A stretch of DNA of 64,000 bases from positions 124,001-188,000 of the forward strand of contig NZ_VKDF01000003.1 in assembly GCF_007096355.1 (NCBI RefSeq), written 5' to 3'. The position numbers and the translations under genes were made by a program. Shown here in pieces: positions 1 to 8,548 of this stretch (the stretch's first letter is position 1; each line of letters opens with the position of its first letter). The stretch is from Paracoccus sp. M683. Its GTDB lineage: Bacteria > Pseudomonadota > Alphaproteobacteria > Rhodobacterales > Rhodobacteraceae. The notes below the pieces were generated by a model. The model saw only the letters and a list, made by a program, of their open reading frames with translations. It searched no databases and had not been told where the DNA came from.

Positions 1-956
1 TGGTGAAGGCCGCCACCGGCGAGGTCGTCAGCGCCGAGGATCTGGGTGGCGGCGATGTCCACACACGCCTGTCCGGCGTGGCCGATTACCTGGCCGAGGA
101 TGACGCGCATGCGCTGGCCATTGCCCGCCGCGCCGTGGCCAATCTGAACCGCCGCCTGCCGCAAACCGTGATGTGGCAGGCGCCCGAGGCCCCAGCCTAT
201 GACCCCGAGGAAATTCTGGGCGTCGTCCCCGGCGACCTGCGCACGCCCTATGACATCCGCGAGGTGATCGCCCGCGTGGTCGATGGCTCGCGCTTTGACG
301 AGTTCAAGGCCCGCTATGGCGAGACGCTGGTGACAGGCTTTGCCCATATCGAGGGCTGCCCGGTCGGCATCGTCGCCAATAACGGCGTGCTGTTTTCGGA
401 AAGCGCCATCAAGGGCGCGCATTTCATCGAGCTTTGCAGCCAGCGCAATATCCCGCTGATCTTCCTGCAAAACATCACCGGCTTCATGGTCGGTCGCAAA
501 TATGAAAACGAAGGCATCGCCCGCCACGGCGCCAAGATGGTGACGGCGGTGGCCACGACCAAGGTTCCGAAAATCACCATGCTGGTCGGCGGCAGCTTCG
601 GTGCCGGCAACTACGGCATGTCGGGCCGCGCCTATTCGCCCCGCTTCCTCTGGACCTGGCCCAACAGCCGCATCTCGGTCATGGGCGGCGAACAGGCGGC
701 GGGCGTTCTGGCCACCGTCCGTCGCGACGGGATCGAGCGCAAGGGTGGCACATGGTCGACCGAGGAAGAAACCGAGTTCAAACGCCCCACCATCGAGATG
801 TTCGACCGCCAGTCGCACCCGCTTTACGCCTCGGCGCGGCTTTGGGACGATGGCATCGTCGATCCGCGCAAGACCCGCGAGGTGCTGTCGCTGAGCCTGC
901 GCGCCAGCCTGAACGCGCCCATCGAACCGACGCGCTTCGGCGTGTTCCGGATGTAA
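1..956 (+). CDS. mccB: Methylcrotonoyl-CoA carboxylase beta subunit (partial, 5' end outside window)
   Basis: Carboxyltransferase subunit of 3-methylcrotonyl-CoA carboxylase. It moves the carboxyl group from biotin on MccA to 3-methylcrotonyl-CoA in leucine degradation. The visible frame begins at base 3 and gives the last 317 residues of a family protein of about 535, so the N-terminal part lies upstream. The glycine-rich acyl-CoA binding stretch ([11 protein letters not shown], near visible residue 198) and the C-terminal ending FGVFRM are typical of the family. The neighbours support leucine rather than propionate use: biotin carboxylase MccA, HMG-CoA lyase and an enoyl-CoA hydratase follow on the same strand. 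A propionyl-CoA carboxylase beta subunit is the main alternative, but the context argues against it. Confidence 0.9.
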   Translation, partial: VKAATGEVVSAEDLGGGDVHTRLSGVADYLAEDDAHALAIARRAVANLNRRLPQTVMWQAPEAPAYDPEEILGVVPGDLRTPYDIREVIARVVDGSRFDEFKARYGETLVTGFAHIEGCPVGIVANNGVLFSESAIKGAHFIELCSQRNIPLIFLQNITGFMVGRKYENEGIARHGAKMVTAVATTKVPKITMLVGGSFGAGNYGMSGRAYSPRFLWTWPNSRISVMGGEQAAGVLATVRRDGIERKGGTWSTEEETEFKRPTIEMFDRQSHPLYASARLWDDGIVDPRKTREVLSLSLRASLNAPIEPTRFGVFRM

Positions 957-964
957 GAGTGGTG

Positions 965-1378
965 ATGATGGCTGCCTCCGGCGGGGATATTTCAACGAGC
1001 GAGAAAGCCGTGGGGTTCACCTTCGGAGATTCGCGTGCGTTGAATGCTGAATTGCTGGATCTTGTCCGTTCGGGGCGCAAAACCGCGACCTGCGGCGCCT
1101 TGCGCGATTTTCAGGATGGCGGTGAAGCCATGCCTGTGGTCGGGCGACAGGACGTCGCGCTGGATTGGAATGGCAAGCCCGCGCTGCTGATCGAGACGGT
1201 CGAGGTTACCATCCGCCGCTTTTGCGACCTGCCCGAGGATTTCGCCCTTGCCGAGGGCGAGGGTGATTTCGAGGCTTGGAAAACCGGCCATATCGCCTTT
1301 TTCACCCGCAACGGTGGCTTCGATCCGCAGATGGAACTGGTCTGCGAACGCTTCCGTCTGGTCGAGGTACTGTCATGA
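965..1378 (+). CDS. ASCH domain protein
   Basis: A 137-residue protein of the ASCH (PUA-like fold) family, thought to bind RNA or modified nucleosides; no reaction can be assigned here. The support is overall family resemblance: a SGRKTAT motif near residue 40, a central beta-rich part with ALLIETVEV, and the ending FFTRNGGF...ELVCERF. The start is uncertain. ATG at 965 or 968 lies inside a repeat-like stretch, and GTG at 1010 would give a protein beginning VGFTFGDS, closer to the conserved part. The gene sits between mccB and mccA, which are often adjacent, and is bracketed by repeat elements, so it looks like an insertion into the leucine operon. A role in leucine breakdown is unlikely. Confidence 0.7.
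   Translation: MMAASGGDISTSEKAVGFTFGDSRALNAELLDLVRSGRKTATCGALRDFQDGGEAMPVVGRQDVALDWNGKPALLIETVEVTIRRFCDLPEDFALAEGEGDFEAWKTGHIAFFTRNGGFDPQMELVCERFRLVEVLS
968..1005 (+). repeat. Short intergenic-type repeat covering the start of the ASCH gene
   Basis: The stretch contains GGCGGGGATATTT followed by a purine-rich GAGAAAG. It resembles the GGATATTT...AAGAAGAAG elements at 1379-1430 (opposite strand) and 12905-12960, but without the long G/C hairpin. It overlaps the first codons of the annotated ASCH frame, so those residues may be repeat-encoded or may not be translated. Confidence 0.45.
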
Positions 1379-1430
1379 CTTCTTCTTCATCCAAATATCC
1401 CGCGGGGGTCCGGGGGCGCGAAGCCCCCGT
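1379..1430 (-). repeat. Hairpin-bearing intergenic repeat (GGATATTT family)
   Basis: Read on the minus strand this gives a perfect hairpin (arms 1411-1417 and 1423-1429, loop of five bases), then CCCCCGCGGGATATTT and a GAAGAAGAAG tail. The same order of parts occurs on the plus strand at 12905-12960. It lies between the ASCH stop codon and the mccA ribosome-binding site. Its orientation is the reverse of what would make a terminator for the upstream gene. Confidence 0.6.
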
Positions 1431-1457
1431 CCAACGCCACCAAAGCAAGGAGCCGCC

Positions 1458-3395
1458 ATGTTCCAGAAGATCCTGATCGCCAATCGTGGCGAGATCGCCT
1501 GCCGCGTCATCGACAGCTGCCGCCGCATGGGCGTGGCCACCGTCGCGGTCTTTTCCGATGCCGATCGGGGCGCGCGCCATGTTGCCATGGCCGATGAGGC
1601 CGTGCACCTGGGCGGCCCCGCACCCGCTGACAGTTACCTTAAAGGCGATGCCATCATCGCTGCCGCCAAGGCCACCGGCGCGCAGGCGATCCATCCGGGC
1701 TATGGTTTCCTCAGCGAAAACCCCGATTTCGTCGATGCGGTGGAAGCGGCGGGGCTGGTCTTTATCGGCCCCTCGGCCAAGGCCATCCGCGCCATGGGCC
1801 TGAAGGACGCCGCCAAGGCGCTGATGGAAAAGGCCGGCGTGCCGGTCGTGCCGGGCTATCACGGCAGCAATCAGGACCCGGCCTATCTGGCCGAGCAGGC
1901 GGGCAAGATCGGCTATCCGGTGCTGATCAAGGCCGTCGCTGGCGGCGGCGGCAAGGGCATGCGGCAGGTCAATGATCCCAAGGATTTCGCCGATGCGCTG
2001 GTCTCGGCCCAGTCCGAGGCGAAGAATGCATTCGGCAATCCCGATGTGCTGATCGAGAAATACATCCTGCAACCCCGCCATATCGAGGTGCAGGTCTTTG
2101 GCGACGGTCACCGCGCCGTCCACCTGTTCGAGCGTGACTGTTCCTTGCAGCGCCGCCACCAGAAAGTGATCGAGGAAGCCCCGGCCCCCGGTATGACGCC
2201 CGAGATCCGCAAGATCATGGGCGCCGCCGCCACTCGGGCTGCCGAGGCCATTGGCTACAAGGGTGCGGGCACCATCGAATTCATCGTCGATGGCTCGAAC
2301 GGCCTGCGCGAGGATGGCTTCTGGTTCATGGAGATGAACACCCGCCTGCAGGTCGAACATCCCGTGACCGAGGCGATCACCGGCGTCGATCTGGTCGAAT
2401 GGCAGCTTCGCGTGGCCAGTGGCGAACCCTTGCCCGCCCGGCAAGAGGACCTGCATATCCACGGCCATGCCTTCGAGGCCCGGCTTTACGCCGAGGACGT
2501 GCCTGCGGGTTTCCTGCCCGCGACCGGCATGCTGGCGCATCTGCAATTCCCCGATCATGCCCGGATCGAGACCGGCGTGCGTCAGGGCGACACGATCAGC
2601 CCCTGGTATGACCCGATGATCGCCAAGATCGTCACCCATGGCCCGACCCGCGCCATCGCCCTGCGAGAGCTTGAGGCCGCGCTGGTCGATACCGAGGTGG
2701 CGGGCTCTGTCACCAACCTCGATTTCCTTATTGCCCTGACCCGGCATCAGGGGTTCCGCGATGGCGAAGTCGATACCGGGTTGATCGGGCGCGATCTGGA
2801 TGCGCTGGTCGCGGCCAGTGAGCCCGATCCGCGCACCCGTGCGCTTGGTGTCATCGGTCTGGCGGGGCTGGACAAACCCGACACCAAGGGCGGCATGACC
2901 CTGTGGCAGCCCCTGCGCCGCACCATCACCTGGGATGGCGGTCAGGCCGTGCTCGAGGTGCTTGGCCCCGGTGCCGCCCGCGTCACGCTGGACGATGGCA
3001 CCCCGCGCGAGGTGTGCTGGCGGGGCGACCGCTGGTGGGTCGATCAGGCGCTGCGGCGTCACCGCATCGTCAGCCATCCCGCTGGCGTCAGCGTCTTTGG
3101 CGGGCGCGCCGTGCATCTGACGCCGCTGGACCCGCTGGATCGCGACTCGGGTGCCGGCGGCAATCAGGCGCTGACCCTGTCGCCCATGCCGGGGCTGGTG
3201 AAGTCGGTGCATGTCGAGGCCGGTCAGGCGGTCAAGGCCGGTGACCGCCTTGCCGTCTTGGAGGCGATGAAGATGGAGCACAGCCTGACCGCCGCCCGCG
3301 ATGGCGTGGTGGCCGAGGTTCTGGCCCGCGCTGGCGATCAGGTCGAGGCCGGCGCGCCCCTGATCCGCCTGGAAGAGGAAGAGACCGTCGCATGA
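1458..3395 (+). CDS. mccA: Methylcrotonoyl-CoA carboxylase alpha subunit (biotin carboxylase/BCCP)
   Basis: A 645-residue biotin-containing subunit. It carboxylates its own biotin with ATP and bicarbonate, and MccB then transfers the carboxyl group to 3-methylcrotonyl-CoA. The N-terminal biotin carboxylase domain spans about residues 1-450, with the ATP-grasp glycine loop GGGGKGM and the MNTRLQVEHPVTE signature. The C-terminal biotinyl domain carries EAMKMEH with the acceptor lysine at K605. The start ATG at 1458 is preceded by AAGGAG and opens with the standard FQKILIANRGEIA. The in-frame extension upstream to 1248 covers the ASCH gene and the repeat and is rejected. The stop overlaps the next start by four bases (ATGA), which indicates coupling. 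Confidence 0.93.
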   Translation: MFQKILIANRGEIACRVIDSCRRMGVATVAVFSDADRGARHVAMADEAVHLGGPAPADSYLKGDAIIAAAKATGAQAIHPGYGFLSENPDFVDAVEAAGLVFIGPSAKAIRAMGLKDAAKALMEKAGVPVVPGYHGSNQDPAYLAEQAGKIGYPVLIKAVAGGGGKGMRQVNDPKDFADALVSAQSEAKNAFGNPDVLIEKYILQPRHIEVQVFGDGHRAVHLFERDCSLQRRHQKVIEEAPAPGMTPEIRKIMGAAATRAAEAIGYKGAGTIEFIVDGSNGLREDGFWFMEMNTRLQVEHPVTEAITGVDLVEWQLRVASGEPLPARQEDLHIHGHAFEARLYAEDVPAGFLPATGMLAHLQFPDHARIETGVRQGDTISPWYDPMIAKIVTHGPTRAIALRELEAALVDTEVAGSVTNLDFLIALTRHQGFRDGEVDTGLIGRDLDALVAASEPDPRTRALGVIGLAGLDKPDTKGGMTLWQPLRRTITWDGGQAVLEVLGPGAARVTLDDGTPREVCWRGDRWWVDQALRRHRIVSHPAGVSVFGGRAVHLTPLDPLDRDSGAGGNQALTLSPMPGLVKSVHVEAGQAVKAGDRLAVLEAMKMEHSLTAARDGVVAEVLARAGDQVEAGAPLIRLEEEETVA

Positions 3396-4045
3396 TCCGC
3401 CTGCACCACATTCCCGGCTCACGCTCGATGAGGGTCGTGTGGCTGCTCGAAGAATTGGGGCTGGACTACCAGTTGCAGGAATGGTCGCTGACCGATGGCG
3501 GGCTGCGCAGACCGGAATTTCTGGCCATGTCGCCAGCCGGTCGGGTGCCCGCGCTGGAAATCGACGGCCGGTCGATCTTTGAATCCTCGGCAATCGTGCA
3601 ATACCTGACCGAACGCGAGGGGCGGCTGGCGCCCTTGCCCGGACAGGCCGACCGCGTCGCCTTTCTGGAATGGATGGGTTTTGCGGAAACGCAGGCCAAT
3701 ATCGTGCAGGCGCTGAACATCCAGCACATCTTTCTGCGCCCCGAGGCCGCGCGCTCGATCCCGCTGATGCGGCTGGATACCAAGCGTCTGGCCGTCACCG
3801 CGCGGGCACTGAATGCGCATCTGGCGGGGCAGGATACGTTGCTGCCCGGTGGTTTTTCCGCCGCCGATTGCATGCTGGGCTTCAATATCGACGCGGTTTT
3901 CCGCTTTCTTCCCGCCGCCGACTATCCCGCGCTTGCGGCCTATCGCGAGCGGATGCAGGCGCGGCCTGCCTATGCCCGCGCCGAGGCCAAGGCGGGCGGG
4001 AACGGCATTTACACGCAGGATTTCTACGAGGTGCCCGATGCCTGA
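3392..4045 (+). CDS. Glutathione S-transferase family protein
   Basis: A 217-residue cytosolic protein with the two-domain GST layout. The thioredoxin-like N domain (about residues 1-80) opens with LHHIPGSRSMRVVW and contains the ESSAIVQYL glutathione-contact motif near residue 65. A helical C domain follows. The substrate is unknown. It overlaps mccA by four bases and the HMG-CoA lyase start by eight bases, so it is translated within the leucine-degradation operon. GSTs in such operons may remove reactive acyl-CoA by-products, but that role is inference. Confidence 0.85.
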   Translation: MIRLHHIPGSRSMRVVWLLEELGLDYQLQEWSLTDGGLRRPEFLAMSPAGRVPALEIDGRSIFESSAIVQYLTEREGRLAPLPGQADRVAFLEWMGFAETQANIVQALNIQHIFLRPEAARSIPLMRLDTKRLAVTARALNAHLAGQDTLLPGGFSAADCMLGFNIDAVFRFLPAADYPALAAYRERMQARPAYARAEAKAGGNGIYTQDFYEVPDA

Positions 4046-4895
4046 TCCGGTCGAGATCTTTGAAATGGGTCCGCGCGACGGGCTCCAGAACGAAAAGCGG
4101 CTGATCCCGGCTGCGGAAAAGATCGCGCTGGTCGACCTGCTGTCAACGGCGGGCTTCCGGCGGATCGAAGTCACCAGCTTCGTTTCCCCGAAATGGGTGC
4201 CGCAGATGGGCGATGCCGCCGAGGTCATGGCCGGCATTACCCGCACCCCCGGCGTCAGCTATGCCGTGCTGACCCCGAACCTGAAGGGCTATGAGGGCGC
4301 GCGGGCCGCCCGTGCCAGCGAAGTGGCGATCTTCGCCAGCGCGTCCGAGGGCTTCAGCAAGGCCAATCTGAACGCCACCATCGCGGAATCGCTGGAACGT
4401 TTCGCCCCGGTGGTTCAGGCGGCAGCGGCGGATGGCGTGCCGGTGCGCGGCTATGTCTCGATGGTGACGGACAGCCCGTTCGAGGGCGATGTGCCGCCCG
4501 GCGACGTGGCCCGCGTGGTGGCGGCTTTACGCGACATGGGTTGTTATGAGATCAGCCTTGGCGACACGATCGGCCATGCCACGCCGGAAAAGATCGACGC
4601 CATGCTGGGCCGGGTGCTGGACGAGGTGCCCGCGAACCGGCTGGCCGGGCATTACCATGATACGATGGGCCGGGCGCTGCTGAACATCGACGCCAGCCTT
4701 GCGCGCGGCCTTCGGGTCTTTGACGCGGCGGTTGGCGGGCTTGGCGGCTGCCCCTATGCGCCCGGCGCCAAGGGCAATGTCGCGACCGAGCGGGTGGCGG
4801 CGCATCTGGCGGCGCAGGGCTATGAGACCGGGCTTGATATGGAGGTGATTGCGCGCGCCGCCGAGATGGCGCAGGGCATGAGGGCAGCGGCATGA
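4038..4895 (+). CDS. mvaB: Hydroxymethylglutaryl-CoA lyase
   Basis: A 285-residue TIM-barrel lyase. It cleaves 3-hydroxy-3-methylglutaryl-CoA to acetoacetate and acetyl-CoA, the last step of leucine degradation. Seen directly: the N-terminal EMGPRDGLQNEKR motif and the C-terminal GGLGGCPYAPGAKGN signature containing the catalytic cysteine. The ATG at 4038 lies inside the end of the GST gene. A longer in-frame start exists upstream but would add sequence not found in the family. It also overlaps the following lipoprotein gene by four bases. Confidence 0.94.
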   Translation: MPDPVEIFEMGPRDGLQNEKRLIPAAEKIALVDLLSTAGFRRIEVTSFVSPKWVPQMGDAAEVMAGITRTPGVSYAVLTPNLKGYEGARAARASEVAIFASASEGFSKANLNATIAESLERFAPVVQAAAADGVPVRGYVSMVTDSPFEGDVPPGDVARVVAALRDMGCYEISLGDTIGHATPEKIDAMLGRVLDEVPANRLAGHYHDTMGRALLNIDASLARGLRVFDAAVGGLGGCPYAPGAKGNVATERVAAHLAAQGYETGLDMEVIARAAEMAQGMRAAA

Positions 4896-5404
4896 CGCCC
4901 CGCGCTTCCCTGATGGCGCTGGCACTGCTGGCGGGTTGTGCCGCGCCGGTGGTGGTTCAGCAAGCTGCGCCTGTCACTGGCCCGATGGTATCCGCCGCTG
5001 CGATGCCAGACCGCGCCAGCCTGCGCCGCATCGGCTATCGCAATTGCGACGGCTACGCGATGGAGCTGCTGGCGCCCCGGCAGGTCTCGGTGGCCTCGGT
5101 CGCGGGGCAGGCGCTGTATCTGCGGGCCTATCCCTATCGCGCCGGCGGGGCGATCCAGACGCGGTTGCCGGGCGTTGCGGCACGCATCCAGCAGCAAACC
5201 GGCAGCGGCTGGCGTGATTTGCCGGTGGTCGCGGCAGGATCAGGCAGCACGGGCGGTGCGACGGCTTCGGTGTCGCTGGCCGGGCAGTTGGGGCAGGTTG
5301 CACCGCAGCCCGGCCATTACCGGCTGTGGCTGGGGCAGTTTTCGGCCAGTCGTGGCGGCGCCACATGCAGCATGTCGCCCGTCTGGCAATTCGATATCGG
5401 TTGA
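4892..5404 (+). CDS. Small lipoprotein of unknown function in the leucine operon
   Basis: A 170-residue protein with a type II signal peptide. A hydrophobic stretch ends in the lipobox LLAGC, so Cys16 would be lipidated and the mature protein anchored in a membrane facing the periplasm. The remainder holds scattered cysteines (around Cys50 and near Cys161), RIGYRNCDGYAMELL and a C-terminal CSMSPVWQFDIG, with no domain I can name. Its start overlaps the HMG-CoA lyase stop (ATGA) and it ends 11 bases before the enoyl-CoA hydratase start, so it is co-transcribed with catabolic genes despite having no obvious catabolic role. Confidence 0.75.
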   Translation: MTPRASLMALALLAGCAAPVVVQQAAPVTGPMVSAAAMPDRASLRRIGYRNCDGYAMELLAPRQVSVASVAGQALYLRAYPYRAGGAIQTRLPGVAARIQQQTGSGWRDLPVVAAGSGSTGGATASVSLAGQLGQVAPQPGHYRLWLGQFSASRGGATCSMSPVWQFDIG

Positions 5405-5415
5405 GGGAAGTCACC

Positions 5416-6198
5416 ATGTTCAACACCATTCGCATCGACACTGACGCGCGCGGCGTCGCGACCCTGTGGCTGGCGCGACCCGAGAAACACAACGCCCTGT
5501 CGGCCGAAATGATCGACGAGCTGACACAGGCGGCCGCGCAACTGGGCGCTGATCCGGCGGTGCGGGTCGTCGTGCTGGCGGCCGAGGGTGCCAGCTTCTG
5601 CGCCGGCGGTGATCTGGGCTGGATGCGCCAGCAGATCGGCGCCGATGCCGAGACCCGGCGCAAGGGCGCGCGCAATCTGGCGATGATGCTGAACGGGCTG
5701 AACCTGCTGCCCAAGCCGGTGATCGCGCGGGTGCAGGGCAATGCCTTTGGCGGCGGCATCGGCATGATGGCGGTCTGCGACATCGCCGTTGCCGCGCGCG
5801 GGGCGAAATTCGGCCTGACCGAGGTGCGGCTTGGCCTGATCCCTGCCACCATCGGCCCCTATGTTCTGGCCCGCATGGGCGAGGACAAGGCGCGCAGGGT
5901 CTATTTCTCGGCCCGACTTTTCGACGCCGACGAGGCGGTGCGTCTGAACCTTGCCGCCGCAGCCGTCGGTGCCGCCGATCTGGATGCCAGCATCGAGGCC
6001 GAGATCGCGCCCTTCCTGCAAGCTGCCCCCGGCGCGGTGGCCGCCGCCAAGGCGCAATGCCGCGCCTATGGCCCGGTGATCGACGAGGCGCGAATCAATG
6101 ACAGCATCGACCGGCTGGTTGCCGCGTGGGAAGGTGACGAGGCCCCCGAAGGCATCACCGCCTTCTTCGACAAGCAGAAACCACGCTGGCAAAGCTAG
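5416..6198 (+). CDS. liuC: Enoyl-CoA hydratase / methylglutaconyl-CoA hydratase
   Basis: A 260-residue crotonase-fold enzyme. In this context it most likely hydrates 3-methylglutaconyl-CoA to HMG-CoA, between MccAB and HMG-CoA lyase. The oxyanion-hole elements are visible as ASFCAGGDLGWM near residue 64 and GNAFGGGIGMM near residue 110. The start at 5416 has GAGGGAAG upstream. A longer frame reaching back to 5326 overlaps the lipoprotein gene and is not needed. This appears to be the last gene of the operon. A general enoyl-CoA hydratase is the alternative. Confidence 0.87.
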   Translation: MFNTIRIDTDARGVATLWLARPEKHNALSAEMIDELTQAAAQLGADPAVRVVVLAAEGASFCAGGDLGWMRQQIGADAETRRKGARNLAMMLNGLNLLPKPVIARVQGNAFGGGIGMMAVCDIAVAARGAKFGLTEVRLGLIPATIGPYVLARMGEDKARRVYFSARLFDADEAVRLNLAAAAVGAADLDASIEAEIAPFLQAAPGAVAAAKAQCRAYGPVIDEARINDSIDRLVAAWEGDEAPEGITAFFDKQKPRWQS

Positions 6199-6223
6199 CC
6201 CGGCGCCCGGCGCCCGGCGCCCG
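6199..6223. repeat. Heptamer tandem repeat CCCGGCG x3
   Basis: Directly after the liuC stop codon the heptamer CCCGGCG occurs three times in a row, followed by CCCG. The GGCGCC steps are self-complementary, so it may fold weakly, but there is no T-tract. Replication slippage could change its copy number. Confidence 0.6.
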
Positions 6224-6275
6224 ATCCTGCCATGCGGTTTCTGCAAGCCAGCCCTTCATCTTTGTCGGGTGATTT

Positions 6276-6303
6276 TTGCTGCATTGCGGCATAATGGTAT
6301 ACC
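6276..6303 (+). promoter_or_regulatory. Possible sigma-70 promoter for the MFS gene
   Basis: TTGCTG (6276-6281) and TATACC (6298-6303) are separated by 16 bases and lie just upstream of the MFS start at 6325, leaving a very short leader. This was judged by eye only. Confidence 0.35.
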
Positions 6304-6324
6304 GGAACACCCCCGGAGTCTGTC

Positions 6325-7509
6325 ATGTCTGAAGCGCGCAATCTTCGCCCCGCTATTCTTGCCCTGTCGCTTGGTGCCTTTGCCATCGGCACCTCGGAAT
6401 TTGCGGCCATGGGGTTGCTTCCCTATTTCGCCGCTGATCTTGGCATCACCGATCCGCAGGCGGGCCATGTGATCAGCGCCTATGCGCTTGGCGTGGTTGT
6501 GGGCGCGCCACTGACCTCGATCCTGGGGGCGCGGCTGCCGCGCAGGCGCTATCTGGCGGCGCTGATGGCCTTTTATGGCGTGATGAACCTGCTGGCGGCG
6601 GTGCTGCCGGGCTTTGCCACGCTGACGGGGATGCGTTTTCTGGCGGGGCTGCCGCATGGCGGGTTCCTGGGTGTGGCGATGCTGTATGCTGCCGATGCGC
6701 TGCCGCGTGAACAGCGTGCGCGGGGGGCGGCGCAGGTCATTCTGGGGCTGACCGTGGCCAATATCGTCGGCGTTCCGCTGGCTGGTGCGCTTGGGCAGGG
6801 GATCGGTTGGCGATGGGGCTTTGCGCTGCCGGGGGTGCTGGCGCTGATCTCGGCCTGGGCAATCCTGAAGCTGGCGCCGCGCGTCGGAGGCAATCCGAAT
6901 GCCCGCCCGCTGGATGAACTGGCCGCGCTGCGCAACCCGCGCGTGCTGTGGCTGCTGGCAGTGGGCGCGATCGGCTTTGGCGGGCTTTTCGCCGTCTACT
7001 CTTTCCTGACCGCCGCCATGCTGGCCACCACCGATGCGCCCGGTTGGGCGATCCCGGCCACGCTGGCGGTCTTTGGCGTCGGCGGCACGCTTGGCACCTG
7101 GGCCTCGGGCCGGCTGACCGAGATCTGGGGCGTGAACAAGACCGCCTATGCCAGCCTCGCCGCCATGGCCGTGACCCAGCTTTTCGCCGCGCAGGTGGTG
7201 GGGAACTGGCCCCTGATGATCCTGTCCAGCTTCCTTCTGGCGGCTGGCGCCGGGTTGGTCATTCCGCTGCAAACGCGGCTGATGGATGTCGCGGGCAATG
7301 CCCAAAGCATGGCCGCCGCGATGAACCACGCCGCCTTCAACGCCGCCAATGCGCTTGGGCCGCTGCTGGCGGGCGCGGCCTTGGCTGCGGGCTGGGGCTG
7401 GCAGTCCAGCGGCTATGTCGGCATCGCTCTTACGGCTGCGGGGGCGTTGATCCTGACCCTGGCAATCTGGCATGAGCGGGCAGGCGCGGCGCAGGCAGGC
7501 TGCGCATGA
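6325..7509 (+). CDS. MFS transporter (AraJ/sugar-efflux-like)
   Basis: A 394-residue inner-membrane protein with about 12 hydrophobic segments, in the major facilitator superfamily. The opening ILALSLGAFAIGTSEFAAMG and the RFLAGLPHGGFLG motif near residue 100 are characteristic of the AraJ/YdhP-type drug and sugar efflux branch. The substrate cannot be predicted. It stands alone after the leucine operon. Its 3' end overlaps the end of the convergent DUF599 gene by 80 bases. Confidence 0.87.
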   Translation: MSEARNLRPAILALSLGAFAIGTSEFAAMGLLPYFAADLGITDPQAGHVISAYALGVVVGAPLTSILGARLPRRRYLAALMAFYGVMNLLAAVLPGFATLTGMRFLAGLPHGGFLGVAMLYAADALPREQRARGAAQVILGLTVANIVGVPLAGALGQGIGWRWGFALPGVLALISAWAILKLAPRVGGNPNARPLDELAALRNPRVLWLLAVGAIGFGGLFAVYSFLTAAMLATTDAPGWAIPATLAVFGVGGTLGTWASGRLTEIWGVNKTAYASLAAMAVTQLFAAQVVGNWPLMILSSFLLAAGAGLVIPLQTRLMDVAGNAQSMAAAMNHAAFNAANALGPLLAGAALAAGWGWQSSGYVGIALTAAGALILTLAIWHERAGAAQAGCA

Positions 7510-8185
7510 TCACCCGGCGCGACCGGCTGGCAAATTCGCGCCGCCAGGTGATGAACAGGACCATTGCGCTGGCCACGATCAGCGCCCATGCCCCGGCCAG
7601 CCAGGCCAGCGCGGCAATTGCGAAATAGACGCTGCGCAGCCCGGAATTGAAGCTGCGGGCGGCGGTGATGTTCAGATCGGCGGCTTGGTCGGCGCGCGGC
7701 ATTGCCTCGGGGTCGTCGGGGTCGTTGGGCACGGCGGCCATCATGATCGCGCAATAGCCGAACAGTCGATGCGCCCAGACAAATTTCAGAAAGGCGTTGA
7801 CGACAAAGAACATCGGCACCAGCAGCTTGATTTCCCACAGGATCGCGCCGCCGCTGTCCAGTTCGAATTCCTGGGCCAATCCGCGCAGCCTTTCCGTATT
7901 GCCGATCAGCGCCAGCGTGCCGCCGATGGCGATCATGCAGGCCGATGCGAAAAAGGCTGTGCCCTCGCGCAGGCTGGTCAGGATATTGCCGTCGAAGATG
8001 CGTGGCTCTCGGGTCACGAAATGGCGCATCCATTCGCGGCGGAACCGCTTCATCAGCACCGAGACCGAGGGCTTGCCCTGCGGCGGATGCTCGGTGAACC
8101 AGCCGATCAGCAGCCAGCCTCCGAAAAGCAGGGCAAGTGCCGCAAGATCGGCGGGGTCAAGGATCATGTTCATCGGCAGGGTCAT
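7430..8185 (-). CDS. DUF599 family membrane protein
   Basis: A 251-residue protein with four to five hydrophobic segments (near residues 12-28, 80-96, 115-135 and 185-215), matching the DUF599 family, whose function is unknown. The start at 8185 is followed by another possible ATG five codons in. The C-terminal tail after about residue 230 is proline/arginine-rich and lies in the region antisense to the MFS gene. It is transcribed toward that gene and ends inside it, an 80-base convergent overlap. Confidence 0.75.
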   Translation of the reverse strand: MTLPMNMILDPADLAALALLFGGWLLIGWFTEHPPQGKPSVSVLMKRFRREWMRHFVTREPRIFDGNILTSLREGTAFFASACMIAIGGTLALIGNTERLRGLAQEFELDSGGAILWEIKLLVPMFFVVNAFLKFVWAHRLFGYCAIMMAAVPNDPDDPEAMPRADQAADLNITAARSFNSGLRSVYFAIAALAWLAGAWALIVASAMVLFITWRREFASRSRRVIMRSLPAPRLPAHARLPGSGSTPPQP

Positions 8186-8278
8186 GGTGAATTTCTATGC
8201 TGTGCCAGCGGCCATTGAAAGCCCTCTGGTGCTGTCCTATCGTCAATGCACGCGACAGCTTTGATGACAGGAGAGATC

Positions 8279-8515
8279 ATGGCGGCCCCTCATGCGATTC
8301 ACGAAGAGTTTCCCGACGATGCGCAGAAGATCCACGATCTGAAGCTGTCGAACAACCATTTCGCCCGCTTGCTTGAGGAATATGACGAGGTGAATGACAA
8401 GGTCCACAGCGCCGAAAGTTATAACCCTCCGATCACCGACGAGGCCGAGAAGCAGCTGCGCCAGCAGCGTGCGCATCTGAAGGACCAGATCGCGGCCATG
8501 CTGTCCGGCGCATGA
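8279..8515 (+). CDS. YdcH/DUF465 family small protein
   Basis: A 78-residue, mostly helical, charged protein of the DUF465 (YdcH-like) family. The centre HDLKLSNNHFARLLEEYDEVN is close to the family consensus, and the C-terminal half is coiled-coil-like with ITDEAEKQLRQQRAHLKD. The ATG at 8279 follows CAGGAGAG. An upstream in-frame start at 8246 has no good ribosome-binding site and precedes the conserved part. The function of the family is not established. Confidence 0.85.
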   Translation: MAAPHAIHEEFPDDAQKIHDLKLSNNHFARLLEEYDEVNDKVHSAESYNPPITDEAEKQLRQQRAHLKDQIAAMLSGA

Positions 8516-8548
8516 AGCCGCGCCCACCGGAATTTGGAGGAGGTTCCG

